From Clostridia bacterium (GTDB lineage Bacteria > Bacillota > Clostridia > Oscillospirales > CAG-272): DNA of 42,759 bases. Each line of letters starts with the position of its first letter. Position 1 is the first letter of the stretch. The position numbers and the translations under genes were made by a program. Under the pieces are notes generated by a model. That model worked only from the letters and a program-made list of their open reading frames with translations. It made no database searches and had not been told where the DNA came from. The stretch covers positions 1-42,759 of the forward strand of contig JAFVYN010000125.1 in assembly GCA_017508605.1 (NCBI GenBank), written 5' to 3'. This document shows positions 31,516-39,496 of this stretch, one piece after another.

Positions 31516-32609
31516 AAGGGCACGATCGGATGAAGCGCTTTCTGAGAGCGCTCAATCGGTATACGGTCTTTTTCCTTCTCGTTGCCTTTGTGATCACCTC
31601 TTGTCTTTCGCTGTTTGTTACGGTGCTTTCGAAAAGTCTCGGAATCACGCTGACGGAGGAGAACGTGGCGCTGGCGGCAAAGATCACCTTCTGGAACGTG
31701 CTTCTCATCAGCGCGATCTTCGCTCTGATCGACACCTTAAGGCGCAAGCTGACGGTCGATCGCTCGGTGAAGCATATCGTGGAGGCAACCAAGCGGATGA
31801 TCGAGGGCGATTTTGACGTCAGGATCTCACGGCTTCATCACGTTTTTTCCGACGATCGCTTCAATGAGATCATTGACTGCGTCAATCTGATGGCAAAGGA
31901 GCTGTCGGGCGTGGAGACTCTTCGGAACGATTTCGTCTCGAACGTTTCTCACGAAATGAAGACCCCGCTTGCCGCCATGCAGAATTATTCGATCCTGCTG
32001 CAGGAGGAGACTCTGTCCGATGAAAAGCGGATGGAATATGCCAAAGCGATCACCGATGCCGCCGGACGGCTTTCGGATATGATGACGAACATTCTCAGGC
32101 TGAACCGCCTTGACAATCAGACGGTTTACCCGAGAACTCAGCGCTATGAGCTTAGCGAGGCGCTGTGTGAATCGGTTCTTTTGTATGAAAACGTCTGGGA
32201 GGATAAAGGGATCACGCTCGAGACCGATCTCGAAGAGGGGATTTTCGTGACAGATGACCGTGAGCTTTTATCATGCGTCTGGAACAATCTTCTTTCCAAT
32301 GCCTTCAAGTTTACCGAGGCGGGGGGCAGTGTTTGGATCACGCTGAAGCGCGAGGGCGAATATGCCGTTGTGACGGTTGCCGATACGGGATGCGGTATGT
32401 CCCCCGAGGTCGGCGCGCATATTTTCGAAAAATTCTATCAGGGTGATACCTCGCATGCCACCGAAGGAAACGGACTCGGTCTTGCCCTTGTCAGGCGCGT
32501 GGTCGATATCATCGGCGGCGAGATCTCGGTCATGAGTCGGGAAGGGGAGGGTTCCTGTTTTACGGTGAGACTGAAACGGGACTGTGACAGGAATGAAACG
32601 CTTGCTTAA
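31512..32609 (+). CDS. Sensor histidine kinase
   Basis: A 365-residue membrane kinase, the partner of the response regulator before it. Two helices (about 17-40 and 58-76) enclose a very short outer loop of some 18 residues, so it probably senses a membrane or intramembrane cue. HAMP is at about 76-130. HisKA has phospho-His147 in VSNVSHEMKTPL. The ATPase domain shows NNLLSNAFKFT (N box), VADTGCGM (G1) and GNGLGLALVRR (G2). The ATG overlaps the regulator stop (ATGA), and the next membrane gene starts within its 3' end. Confidence 0.95.
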   Translation: MKGHDRMKRFLRALNRYTVFFLLVAFVITSCLSLFVTVLSKSLGITLTEENVALAAKITFWNVLLISAIFALIDTLRRKLTVDRSVKHIVEATKRMIEGDFDVRISRLHHVFSDDRFNEIIDCVNLMAKELSGVETLRNDFVSNVSHEMKTPLAAMQNYSILLQEETLSDEKRMEYAKAITDAAGRLSDMMTNILRLNRLDNQTVYPRTQRYELSEALCESVLLYENVWEDKGITLETDLEEGIFVTDDRELLSCVWNNLLSNAFKFTEAGGSVWITLKREGEYAVVTVADTGCGMSPEVGAHIFEKFYQGDTSHATEGNGLGLALVRRVVDIIGGEISVMSREGEGSCFTVRLKRDCDRNETLA

Positions 32610-33474
32610 AAAAGTTCTGTTTTTGCCCTATGCCCTGACGGTCCTTCTCGTGATCGGCAGTACGGTGCTTTTGATCCTCGCTTTCACGGTTTTCGACACC
32701 AACAGTCCGCTTTCGTATCTGGCGTATACGCTCTCGGCGTATGCTCTTACCGTGCTTTCGTGTGAGATGCCCGCCATCGTGAAGGGAGTCCGCGCCTTTT
32801 TGAAGAAAAGCACCTATATCGGACGCCTTCGGCAAGACAGCCGATACCGAATGACATTGACGCTTTTGTCGGGCAGTCTGATCGGTGCTTTGTACGGGAT
32901 CTTTCACCTCGCGCTCGGGCTGTTTCACAAAAGCTTCTGGTACATTTCGCTCTGCGGCTACTATCTCACGCTTTCGTTATTACGGCTGTATCTGTTTCGG
33001 CAGACAGAAAAGCAAGGTGCCGACGGGGATCTTTTCTCGGAGCTTAAGGCATACCGAACCGTGGGCAGGGTGTTTACGGTGCTGACGCTCTTTCTCTCGC
33101 TGATGGTCTTTTTTATGGTCTATTGGAAGAGGACCTTTTACCATCACGAGATCACGACCATCGCAATGGCGGCGTATACCTTCGGCTCTTTTGCGGGGGC
33201 GATCGTCAAGTGCGCGGGGTACAAGCGCTATCCCGACCCCTTGCATGCCGCCTGTCGGTGCATTTCGCTGGCGGCATCGTCGGTTTCAATGCTGACGCTT
33301 TCTTCCACTATGCTGACGACCTTCGGCAAGGAATCCGACGGCGTCTTTCAGACGGTGATGCTTGCCGTCGGAGGAACCGTTGTCTGTCTCGTTCTCGGCA
33401 TACTGACTATCTATATACTGATCCGCAGTCAAAAGAGTCTGCGGGCATTGACAAAGGAGAAACAATATGAATGA
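32593..33474 (+). CDS. Polytopic membrane protein of unknown family
   Basis: A 293-residue protein with about seven hydrophobic segments (around residues 8-30, 38-58, 85-110, 112-132, 160-180, 190-210 and 255-280). Loops are basic on the inside. No family motif is recognised. It begins inside the last codons of the kinase gene, and a GTG at 32584 is an equal start choice. It overlaps the following gene by eight bases, so all four genes of this block form one operon. Being tied to a kinase with almost no outer domain, it may be its sensory partner or its main target; this is inference. Confidence 0.7.
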   Translation: MKRLLKKVLFLPYALTVLLVIGSTVLLILAFTVFDTNSPLSYLAYTLSAYALTVLSCEMPAIVKGVRAFLKKSTYIGRLRQDSRYRMTLTLLSGSLIGALYGIFHLALGLFHKSFWYISLCGYYLTLSLLRLYLFRQTEKQGADGDLFSELKAYRTVGRVFTVLTLFLSLMVFFMVYWKRTFYHHEITTIAMAAYTFGSFAGAIVKCAGYKRYPDPLHAACRCISLAASSVSMLTLSSTMLTTFGKESDGVFQTVMLAVGGTVVCLVLGILTIYILIRSQKSLRALTKEKQYE

Positions 33475-33877
33475 AATGAATGAAAACAGCTTTTCTTTTA
33501 CCTACTCCGCCCGGGAGCAGGAGGAAATTAAGAAAATCCGCAGCCGTTATACCAAGCCGGAGGCACGCGAGGAAAGTAAGCTGGAGCGCTTGAAACGGCT
33601 CGATCGCAAGGTGAGTACAAAAGCGGAGATCGCGTCTTTGGTATCGGGAATTCTCGGAGCGCTTCTTCTCGGCTTCGGCATGAGTCTGATCATGACCGAT
33701 CTCGGCAGCTTTTTTGCGATGTCGGGCACGCTTTCTGTGGTGATCGGCATTCTTGTCGGTGTGATCGGCTCGCTTCCCATGGCATTTGCGTATCCCATTT
33801 ACCGCACGGTGCTGAAGCGGGAAAGACAAAAGGTCGCCGACGAGATCCTTCGCCTCAGCGATGAATTGATGAAATGA
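33467..33877 (+). CDS. Small two-helix membrane protein
   Basis: A 136-residue protein of a type common in Clostridia and sometimes labelled dihydropteridine reductase, without enzymatic support. The N-terminal 55 residues are highly charged (SAREQEEIKKIRSRYTKPEAREESKLERL pattern, quoted in part only) and probably coiled. Two transmembrane helices lie at about 58-80 and 85-107, and a charged C-terminal helix follows. GGAG precedes the ATG at 33467. It is the last gene of the two-component operon and a terminator follows. Confidence 0.72.
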   Translation: MNEMNENSFSFTYSAREQEEIKKIRSRYTKPEAREESKLERLKRLDRKVSTKAEIASLVSGILGALLLGFGMSLIMTDLGSFFAMSGTLSVVIGILVGVIGSLPMAFAYPIYRTVLKRERQKVADEILRLSDELMK

Positions 33878-33882
33878 CAAAG

Positions 33883-33920
33883 AGCGTCCGCTGTCTTGCT
33901 TGACAGACGGGCGCTTTTTT
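33883..33920 (+). terminator. Terminator of the two-component operon
   Basis: AGCGTCCGCTGTC (33883-33895) pairs with GACAGACGGGCGCT (33902-33915), with one wobble and one bulge, then a T-run to 33920. The right arm and T-run overlap the promoter of the TIR gene. Confidence 0.8.
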
Positions 33921-33928
33921 GGTATAAT
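33900..33928 (+). promoter_or_regulatory. Perfect-consensus promoter of the TIR gene
   Basis: TTGACA (33900-33905), a 17-base spacer and an extended TGGTATAAT (TATAAT at 33923-33928). It is the only exact consensus promoter in the window. It overlaps the terminator hairpin at 33883-33920, and the leader before the ATG is only about 23 bases. Confidence 0.92.
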
Positions 33929-33957
33929 AAGTTATCTTTTTTTGAGTGGAGGATAGT

Positions 33958-36900
33958 ATGGAACTGGGCTATCACGTGTTGCCAAAATATCAGAATTACG
34001 ATCTTTCGTCTCTTCCGAAGATCCTGTTTCTCTCTCACCCAGAGGATTCTCCCCGTATGGGTGTCATTTCCGGTCTGCTCTCTCAGGTTCTGCCCTCAGC
34101 ATTTTGTTTTTTTCGCAACGAGCCCTCGGAGGAAGAGGTCTCCCTTGTGCTTTCTGATGTTTCGCTTGTGGCGGTGGCAGTGACAAAGCGGTATCTGACC
34201 GAGGGCAGTGTCGCAAGAGACACCCTTGTCCCGATGGCACACTCTCTCAGTATCCCGACGGCGTTTTTCCTTCTTGACCGCTTTTGCGAAGCGGAGTACG
34301 CAAGGCTTTACGGATCGCTGGAATATCTCTCGCCCTACCACAGTCCGAAGGATGGGCTGAGCTATGAGGACAGGGTGGAGGCATTTGTCAGATCGGCGCT
34401 TTCGGATGAAGAAGAAAGACAAGAGATCAAAGAATCTTTTGAGCGCTCGCTCTTTCTGAGCTACCGTAAAAAAGACCGCGCGGCGGCTCTATCCTTGATG
34501 AAATGGCTTCACGATCTGCCCGGACTTTCGGACGTTGCGATCTGGTATGACGATTTTCTGGTGCCGGGTGAGGATTTTAACAAGACGATCGAGGAGGCGC
34601 TTCTTGGTGCTGATGGCTTTCTGCTTGCCGTGACGCCCCATCTTGCCGAAGAGGGCAATTACGTCATGCGTTGTGAATACCCTGCGGCGAAAAAGAGCGG
34701 CAAGCCGATCCTTCCCATTACGCTTGCCGAAACCGATCCCGCCTCCTTGCAGGGCCTTTACGAAGGGCTTCCCGCCTCTTTGGACAAAAACGATCCCACA
34801 GCGACTCTTACCGCGCTGCGCGGGGCGCTTGGTGACAGACGGGATCATACCCCGCATCACCGTTTTTGTGTAGCGCTTGCTTACCGCTACGGCATTCTCG
34901 TGGAGCGTGACCCCGAGCGCTCCTTTGCCATCCTTGAGAGACTGGCAAACGACGGCTATGCCCCCGCCATGCTGTCTTTAGCGGAGGCACATGAAACGGG
35001 TATCGGTACCCGCCGTGACAGAGATTCTGCCATTATGTGGTATGATGCCTTTCTGGAGAGCGAAAAAAAACGCGAGGATTGGGATGACGGGGCGATCGAC
35101 CGTCTGCTATCGGCATACTTCAGGCGCGCCTGTCTCTATGAGGAGAACGAGGATCACCGTGAGGCATCCCGCGCCTTTTTATCCTACGCTTCGGCGGCGT
35201 TCTGTCACAACCGCGAGGCATCCCACGCATACGGATATTTCCGCGCGGGCAGATGTCTTGAGGCGATCCGCCACCGCAATGCCGAGCATCTTTATGAGGA
35301 GTCGATCGGGCTTTACCGCAAGATGACGCTGACCCCGTTTCTGAGCCGCCGCCTTGCGGGAACGCTCGAAGCCATGGCAGAGGTCGTATATCAGGATTAT
35401 CGGAACGGGCAGGGCGCTTTTCACTGCTCCGATGACGATCCCTATCGGGAAGAGATCCTCAAAGAAGCGGCGCTTCGTGCCATTCCCTATGCTGAGGAGG
35501 CGTTTTCGCTCCGTGAGTCGGTCTTTCGTGCCGACAGCCCCTTGAGTGAGTGGCGCGCTTTGTTTGAGAGTGCCGAGCGTCTGGCACGTTACCGTGCGGT
35601 ACTTTACGATAAAAGCGAATACACCCCGCTTGAGCATTGTCGCGCGCTGGTGTCACACATGCTCGATCAGGATTCCCCCTTCCATTTGCGGGAATTTCGC
35701 TACCGCTTATATCTTGCGATCATCGAACGCGATCTGTATTACGGCAGAAAGACCGACGTTTTGTCGGATCTTATCATGCTCGGCGGTAAGATCGAACGGG
35801 AGGTGCGCATTCTTCAGAATACCGATGAGTGGTTCACCCTGTTCACGCTGTATCAGAAAATGGGAGAGCTTCACAGCGCCGTGACGGGGAAACAGGATGC
35901 GTCGTATCACAAAACGGCGTGCGAGCTGATCGCTTCTTTGTTACTGGAGAACCCAACTGTCGATAACAGCGAGCATTTATTCTTGCAGTGGATCGCACTG
36001 GAGGGGGCATCCGGGATTCTCGATCAGGGCGACGTCTCATCTGCCGACGCGATCCTGTCGGTCGGGCTGTCCTTTATGAATGAAGTCAACAAGCGCTATG
36101 AAAAGGTTTTCCCCGAGCTTGAAAGCTATGCGTATGCCATTGACAGACGGATCGCCGCAGCGCTTGGAGACGATGACCGTGTGCTTAGCGCACTCATGAG
36201 GCATTGTTCGGTCATGATGCCGAAGCCCTCAGAGGATGATGACGGCACGGGCTGGCTGTCCTATGCCATGATGATGAAATATCACGCGCTGGAATGCGAC
36301 AGCGCGGGCGATTATGACCGCGAGCTTGCCTTTATGGAGATCAGACTGTCTGCCATGGAAGAATTCGCAAGACGCTATTGCCCCGACCGTTTTGACGAGG
36401 AAACGCTTTACACAAGACGGGAGCTTGCCGAATGCTACCGTGAGCTTGAGCGCTTTTCGGATGCCGAGCGTGTTTATGGCGAATGCCTTGCCTTTTTTGA
36501 AAAAGAGGGGTCACTACGTCCCGATACGTTTACCTCGTATTTCTATATGCTTTTGTCTCTTGCCGAGCTTTACCGTAAAGAAGGGCGTCCGGCAAGCGGA
36601 GAGATCTTTTTGTCCTTGGCTGAGGAGCGGTTTTTCCATGCGGAGGATTTCTTTGGGCATATGCCGAAGGAGATCAAAGAGAACAAAACAAGCTTTACGC
36701 TTCGGTATTGCCATGCCGTGATCGGGCAGTGCCTGGAAACGGGCGAGATCCCGCGCGCGCTTTCTTGTGTCAGGCTGGCAAGAACCGAGCGCGGCTCACC
36801 GAATGACATGCGGACGGTCTATCAGGATGCCGCCACGGTCTTTCTGGCTGCCGAAATGCCCGAGGAAGCGATCACGGCAGCCGAAAAGGTCATCTCGAGC

Positions 36901-37245
36901 ATGAAAGAGTACGATTCCTTCCGTGAGGCATATAACCAAATCGTCTATGCCGAAATGCTTTTGCTGATCGCCCGCGCCAAGAAGGACCTTTGTGAAGCGG
37001 AGGAGTCAGCCGAATATATCAGTCGGGCGATGACTGTGCTTGAGAAAACGGCATCTGAGTCGAAAAGCTATGATTCTCTTGCGGCATGGCTCAGGTCTGC
37101 CGCCGCTCACCGTGCGGAGTATCTTCCGAATCCCACTCTGCTTGCTGATTGCAGGCAGGTCTTCAAGCGCCGCCTTACCATGTATCCCGACAATCCCATT
37201 CACCGCCGTCATTACCGCCTTGTCGAGGCGCTGGAAACACTGTGA
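33958..37245 (+). CDS. Large protein with two tandem TIR-like domains and Sel1/TPR-type repeats
   Basis: A 1095-residue protein without signal peptide. Residues about 164-290 are a TIR domain: SLFLSYRKKDR (strand A), AIWYDDFLVPGEDF (BB loop), GFLLAVTPHLAEEGNYV and RCEYPAAKKSGKPILPITL. Glu240 falls where TIR NADases have their catalytic Glu. Residues about 20-125 look like a diverged copy: KILFLSHPED, SLVAVAVTKRYLTEGSVA and SIPTAFFLLD line up strand for strand, but Asp/Thr stands at the Glu position. Residues about 320-370 are a Sel1-like repeat (ILERLANDGYAPAMLSLAEAHETGIG), and the rest to the end is helical TPR-like sequence. GGAGG five bases before sets the start at 33958. It stands alone between terminators. 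Likely NAD-cleaving or scaffold role in defence or signalling; unproven. Confidence 0.82.
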   Translation: MELGYHVLPKYQNYDLSSLPKILFLSHPEDSPRMGVISGLLSQVLPSAFCFFRNEPSEEEVSLVLSDVSLVAVAVTKRYLTEGSVARDTLVPMAHSLSIPTAFFLLDRFCEAEYARLYGSLEYLSPYHSPKDGLSYEDRVEAFVRSALSDEEERQEIKESFERSLFLSYRKKDRAAALSLMKWLHDLPGLSDVAIWYDDFLVPGEDFNKTIEEALLGADGFLLAVTPHLAEEGNYVMRCEYPAAKKSGKPILPITLAETDPASLQGLYEGLPASLDKNDPTATLTALRGALGDRRDHTPHHRFCVALAYRYGILVERDPERSFAILERLANDGYAPAMLSLAEAHETGIGTRRDRDSAIMWYDAFLESEKKREDWDDGAIDRLLSAYFRRACLYEENEDHREASRAFLSYASAAFCHNREASHAYGYFRAGRCLEAIRHRNAEHLYEESIGLYRKMTLTPFLSRRLAGTLEAMAEVVYQDYRNGQGAFHCSDDDPYREEILKEAALRAIPYAEEAFSLRESVFRADSPLSEWRALFESAERLARYRAVLYDKSEYTPLEHCRALVSHMLDQDSPFHLREFRYRLYLAIIERDLYYGRKTDVLSDLIMLGGKIEREVRILQNTDEWFTLFTLYQKMGELHSAVTGKQDASYHKTACELIASLLLENPTVDNSEHLFLQWIALEGASGILDQGDVSSADAILSVGLSFMNEVNKRYEKVFPELESYAYAIDRRIAAALGDDDRVLSALMRHCSVMMPKPSEDDDGTGWLSYAMMMKYHALECDSAGDYDRELAFMEIRLSAMEEFARRYCPDRFDEETLYTRRELAECYRELERFSDAERVYGECLAFFEKEGSLRPDTFTSYFYMLLSLAELYRKEGRPASGEIFLSLAEERFFHAEDFFGHMPKEIKENKTSFTLRYCHAVIGQCLETGEIPRALSCVRLARTERGSPNDMRTVYQDAATVFLAAEMPEEAITAAEKVISSMKEYDSFREAYNQIVYAEMLLLIARAKKDLCEAEESAEYISRAMTVLEKTASESKSYDSLAAWLRSAAAHRAEYLPNPTLLADCRQVFKRRLTMYPDNPIHRRHYRLVEALETL

Positions 37246-37246
37246 A

Positions 37247-37287
37247 AAAAAGCTGTCACAAACGCTTTCGTTTGCGACAGCTTTTTT
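37247..37287 (+). terminator. Strong terminator after the TIR gene
   Basis: AAAAAGCTGTC and CAAACG (37247-37264) pair with CGTTTG and GACAGCTTTTT (37269-37286), with one mismatch pair between the two stem parts and a four-base loop. A T-run ends it. Confidence 0.92.
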
Positions 37288-37490
37288 CGTTTTTTGTATT
37301 CGATGTCTTCCGTGGGATTGGTGAGGGGTGCCAAGGGGGTATCGGGGAGGATGAGAAGGTTGATTGCCCGCTTATCGACATCGGGTCCGTTGTCAAGATC
37401 ACGATTCTTGATAATGCCTGAGCGTCAGACAGGATACTGTAGCATAGATTTGAAAAAATGCAATAGCTTGTGCTGTGAGAATGATGATGA
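37288..37490. other. Gap of about 200 bases without a recognised gene
   Basis: No gene with a ribosome site is seen on either strand. On the minus strand TTGCAT and TACAGT, about 16 bases apart near 37434-37461, could be a promoter reading left, but nothing convincing follows. No terminator is obvious for the DUF4097 gene, which ends at 37491. Confidence 0.4.
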
Positions 37491-38459
37491 TCATTCGGTT
37501 TTTAAGGTAATTCTTACATCGCCCGTGGTGGTTTCGATCTCACAAGTTCCGCCGCTTGAAGTATGGGGGTAGTCCCGATCGCCCGTAGTAGTGTCGACGA
37601 AGAAGACCTTTTCGCTCAGAAGACTGCCCTTTACATCACCCGTGGTGGTCCTGAGCTTGAGTGTGGCGGCATCGACCCTGTCAAGGATGATATCTCCCGT
37701 GCTTCTTTCAAGGGAGAGCGTTTCTTCGGCGATCACGTGCTTCAGCACCGCCGAGCCTGTTGTTCCGTCCGAAGAAAGATTCCGACAGGTGATATCCGAA
37801 AGCTCGGTTTTGCCGGTTGTGACATTCAGAGAAAGATCCTTTCGACAGGTGATCCCCGACGCCTTCAGACTGCCTGTCGAGAGCGTAAGAGAGATCGCTT
37901 CGGCAGAAAGATCGCTGACGGTGATCTTGCCCGTTGTCGTTTCGATCCTCAGATCTTCTTTGGCAGACGCCTTGCAGATCACGTCTCCCGTGGTCAGCGC
38001 GACATCGATGCTCTGAAAGGTGAAGTCGGGGTCGATCTCGATATCCCCTGTGGTTGACGATACCGAAAGCATGCCGTATACCGTCTCGGGCAGAGTGAGG
38101 GTGACGGTGGAGTTTTTTGTGAAAAAGCCGATATGCTCATACCATTTTCTCTCATCAACTACCTCGATGACGAGCGTGCCGTCCTTGACGGCAACCGCAT
38201 GTTTTACGTTTGATTGTTCGTAGCAGGTGACCGAAGAGGACGCGTCCGAAGAATAGACGAGCCTGAGATCGGCTGTATCAAGCGAAATGCGGATCGCCCC
38301 GAATTCTTCGGTGACGGGGTGGTGATTGGTTTCATAGCTTGTGCCTGACATCAGTGATAGATCCCCTTTCATCATCATAACGGCTGAGCCGACGATGACC
38401 GTGCCGATCACGGTGAGAATGACGGCGGCGATCAGCCAATGCTGTTTGGTTTTACTCAT
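37491..38459 (-). CDS. DUF4097 family membrane-anchored repeat protein
   Basis: A 322-residue protein with one N-terminal transmembrane helix (about 8-30) and an outer domain made of short repeats around STTGDI, TTGDVI, TTGKIT, STGSLK, TTGKTE and STGDII. This is the beta-helical pattern of the DUF4097 (putative adhesin) family. Such proteins form operons with a DUF1700 protein and a PadR regulator, as here. The molecular role is unknown, though envelope stress or lipid sensing is often proposed. It overlaps the DUF1700 gene by eight bases. Confidence 0.9.
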   Translation of the reverse strand: MSKTKQHWLIAAVILTVIGTVIVGSAVMMMKGDLSLMSGTSYETNHHPVTEEFGAIRISLDTADLRLVYSSDASSSVTCYEQSNVKHAVAVKDGTLVIEVVDERKWYEHIGFFTKNSTVTLTLPETVYGMLSVSSTTGDIEIDPDFTFQSIDVALTTGDVICKASAKEDLRIETTTGKITVSDLSAEAISLTLSTGSLKASGITCRKDLSLNVTTGKTELSDITCRNLSSDGTTGSAVLKHVIAEETLSLERSTGDIILDRVDAATLKLRTTTGDVKGSLLSEKVFFVDTTTGDRDYPHTSSGGTCEIETTTGDVRITLKTE

Positions 38460-39060
38460 TGTCAGATCTCTCCTTTCCGACGAGACGTTTTTTTATCGAA
38501 AATGCCATGGTGGTCGCAAGCGCGAGGATCCCTTTGGTTGCCGCCTGACAGCCGATGAACCAAAAGATCGAAAGCCCCGCCAAAAGCAGCCCCGCGCCGA
38601 GCAGGGCAATGCCTGCCAAGGGGTTTTGGCTTACCAAAAACATAAAGCCCGACACCGCGCCGCCGAATGCCGACCCGACAAGGGCGCAAAAGACCGCCCA
38701 CAGCGATAGAATGAGGGCAAAGCCCACCATGAGGAGAGCAAAGATCACGGCAATCACAGAAATTGCGAGGGATACCCATATGGGTGAGGTGATGGCAAGC
38801 GTGACGGTCTCCCACGTTTTCAGACGGCGTCTCGGTTTAAGCTTTTCCTTGGCAATATGGATGAGGGGAATCTCCCGAAGGATCGCCTCGGCAGCTTCGT
38901 CCACCGAACCGAGAAAGGCAACGGCGTCTTCTTCCGAAAGCCCGTCCTCCATACGGTCATCGATGATCTCGGAGAAAAAATACAGGCAGTTTTCGATATT
39001 GGCTTTGGGCAGTCCTATCAGCTTTTCTTCAAGGGCTGACAAAAATTCTTGTTTAGTCAT
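38452..39060 (-). CDS. DUF1700 family membrane protein
   Basis: A 202-residue protein. The N-terminal 80 residues are the soluble DUF1700 head (MTKQEFLSALEEKLIGLP, NCLYFFSEIIDDRMEDGLSEEDAVAFLG), followed by about four transmembrane helices to residue 185. It is the middle gene of the PadR-DUF1700-DUF4097 operon and overlaps both neighbours by eight bases, so the three are made together. The start at 39060 has AAGGAGG nine bases upstream, inside the PadR coding end. Function is unknown. Confidence 0.92.
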   Translation of the reverse strand: MTKQEFLSALEEKLIGLPKANIENCLYFFSEIIDDRMEDGLSEEDAVAFLGSVDEAAEAILREIPLIHIAKEKLKPRRRLKTWETVTLAITSPIWVSLAISVIAVIFALLMVGFALILSLWAVFCALVGSAFGGAVSGFMFLVSQNPLAGIALLGAGLLLAGLSIFWFIGCQAATKGILALATTMAFSIKKRLVGKERSDNE

Positions 39061-39373
39061 GTTCGTGATCCTCCTTGGTGACAAATCGGTAGATCATCAT
39101 GACCTCGCGCCATTCGGATTTGAATTCCTCAATGCGCTGAAGTCCTTTTCGGGTGATGCGGTAGTATTTTCTCAGTCTGCCGCCGTGTTCAGAGGTGTGA
39201 ACCGTCAGCATGCCTGCGGTTTCGAGGCGCTTCAGAATGGTATACAGCGTCGATTCCGACAGCTCGATACAGGGCTTCAGATCCTTGATGATCTTATAGC
39301 CGTAGGAATCCTCGTTTTTGATCGCCGAAAGCACGCATACGTCAAGAAGCCCGCGTTTCAGTTGAATGTCCAT
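39053..39373 (-). CDS. PadR family transcriptional regulator
   Basis: A 106-residue winged-helix repressor of the short PadR subfamily. RGLLDVCVLSAIKNEDSYGYKI opens the family, ESTLYTILKRLETAGML is the recognition helix region, and RKYYRITRKGLQRI is the wing. Short PadR proteins usually repress their own operon and release on binding a small molecule. A promoter with repeated AATAC half-sites lies just upstream (39375-39426), which fits autoregulation. GGAGGAG is six bases before the ATG. Confidence 0.94.
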   Translation of the reverse strand: MDIQLKRGLLDVCVLSAIKNEDSYGYKIIKDLKPCIELSESTLYTILKRLETAGMLTVHTSEHGGRLRKYYRITRKGLQRIEEFKSEWREVMMIYRFVTKEDHEHD

Positions 39374-39374
39374 A

Positions 39375-39426
39375 CAATACTCCTCCTCACGTAATACATC
39401 ATATCACGAAGTATTGTCTTTGTCAA
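39375..39426 (-). promoter_or_regulatory. PadR operon promoter with candidate operator
   Basis: On the minus strand TTGACA (39421-39426), a 17-base spacer and TATGAT (39398-39403). Plus-strand CAATAC (39375-39380), AATAC (39393-39397) and GTATTG (39411-39416) form inverted half-sites around the -10 box and spacer. Confidence 0.78.
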
Positions 39427-39445
39427 GAGGCAAAGCGCTGTTTTA

Positions 39446-39479
39446 TAAAAAACCGCATCCGAAAATCGGATGCGGTTTT
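39446..39479 (-). terminator. Terminator of the TasA-like gene
   Basis: ACCGCATCCGA (about 39452-39462) pairs with TCGGATGCGGT (39466-39476), three-base loop, flanked by A- and T-runs. The minus strand ends in six Ts. It lies between this gene and the PadR promoter. Confidence 0.88.
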
Positions 39480-39496
39480 GCTGATGCGGTTATGAC

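Noticed and set aside
33946..33957. GTG at 33946 as start of the TIR protein
   Set aside because: These bases are the ribosome site (GTGGAGG) of the ATG at 33958.
37149..37572. Short plus-strand frames after the TIR gene
   Set aside because: They run through the terminator or lie antisense to DUF4097, and have no ribosome site or similarity I can name.
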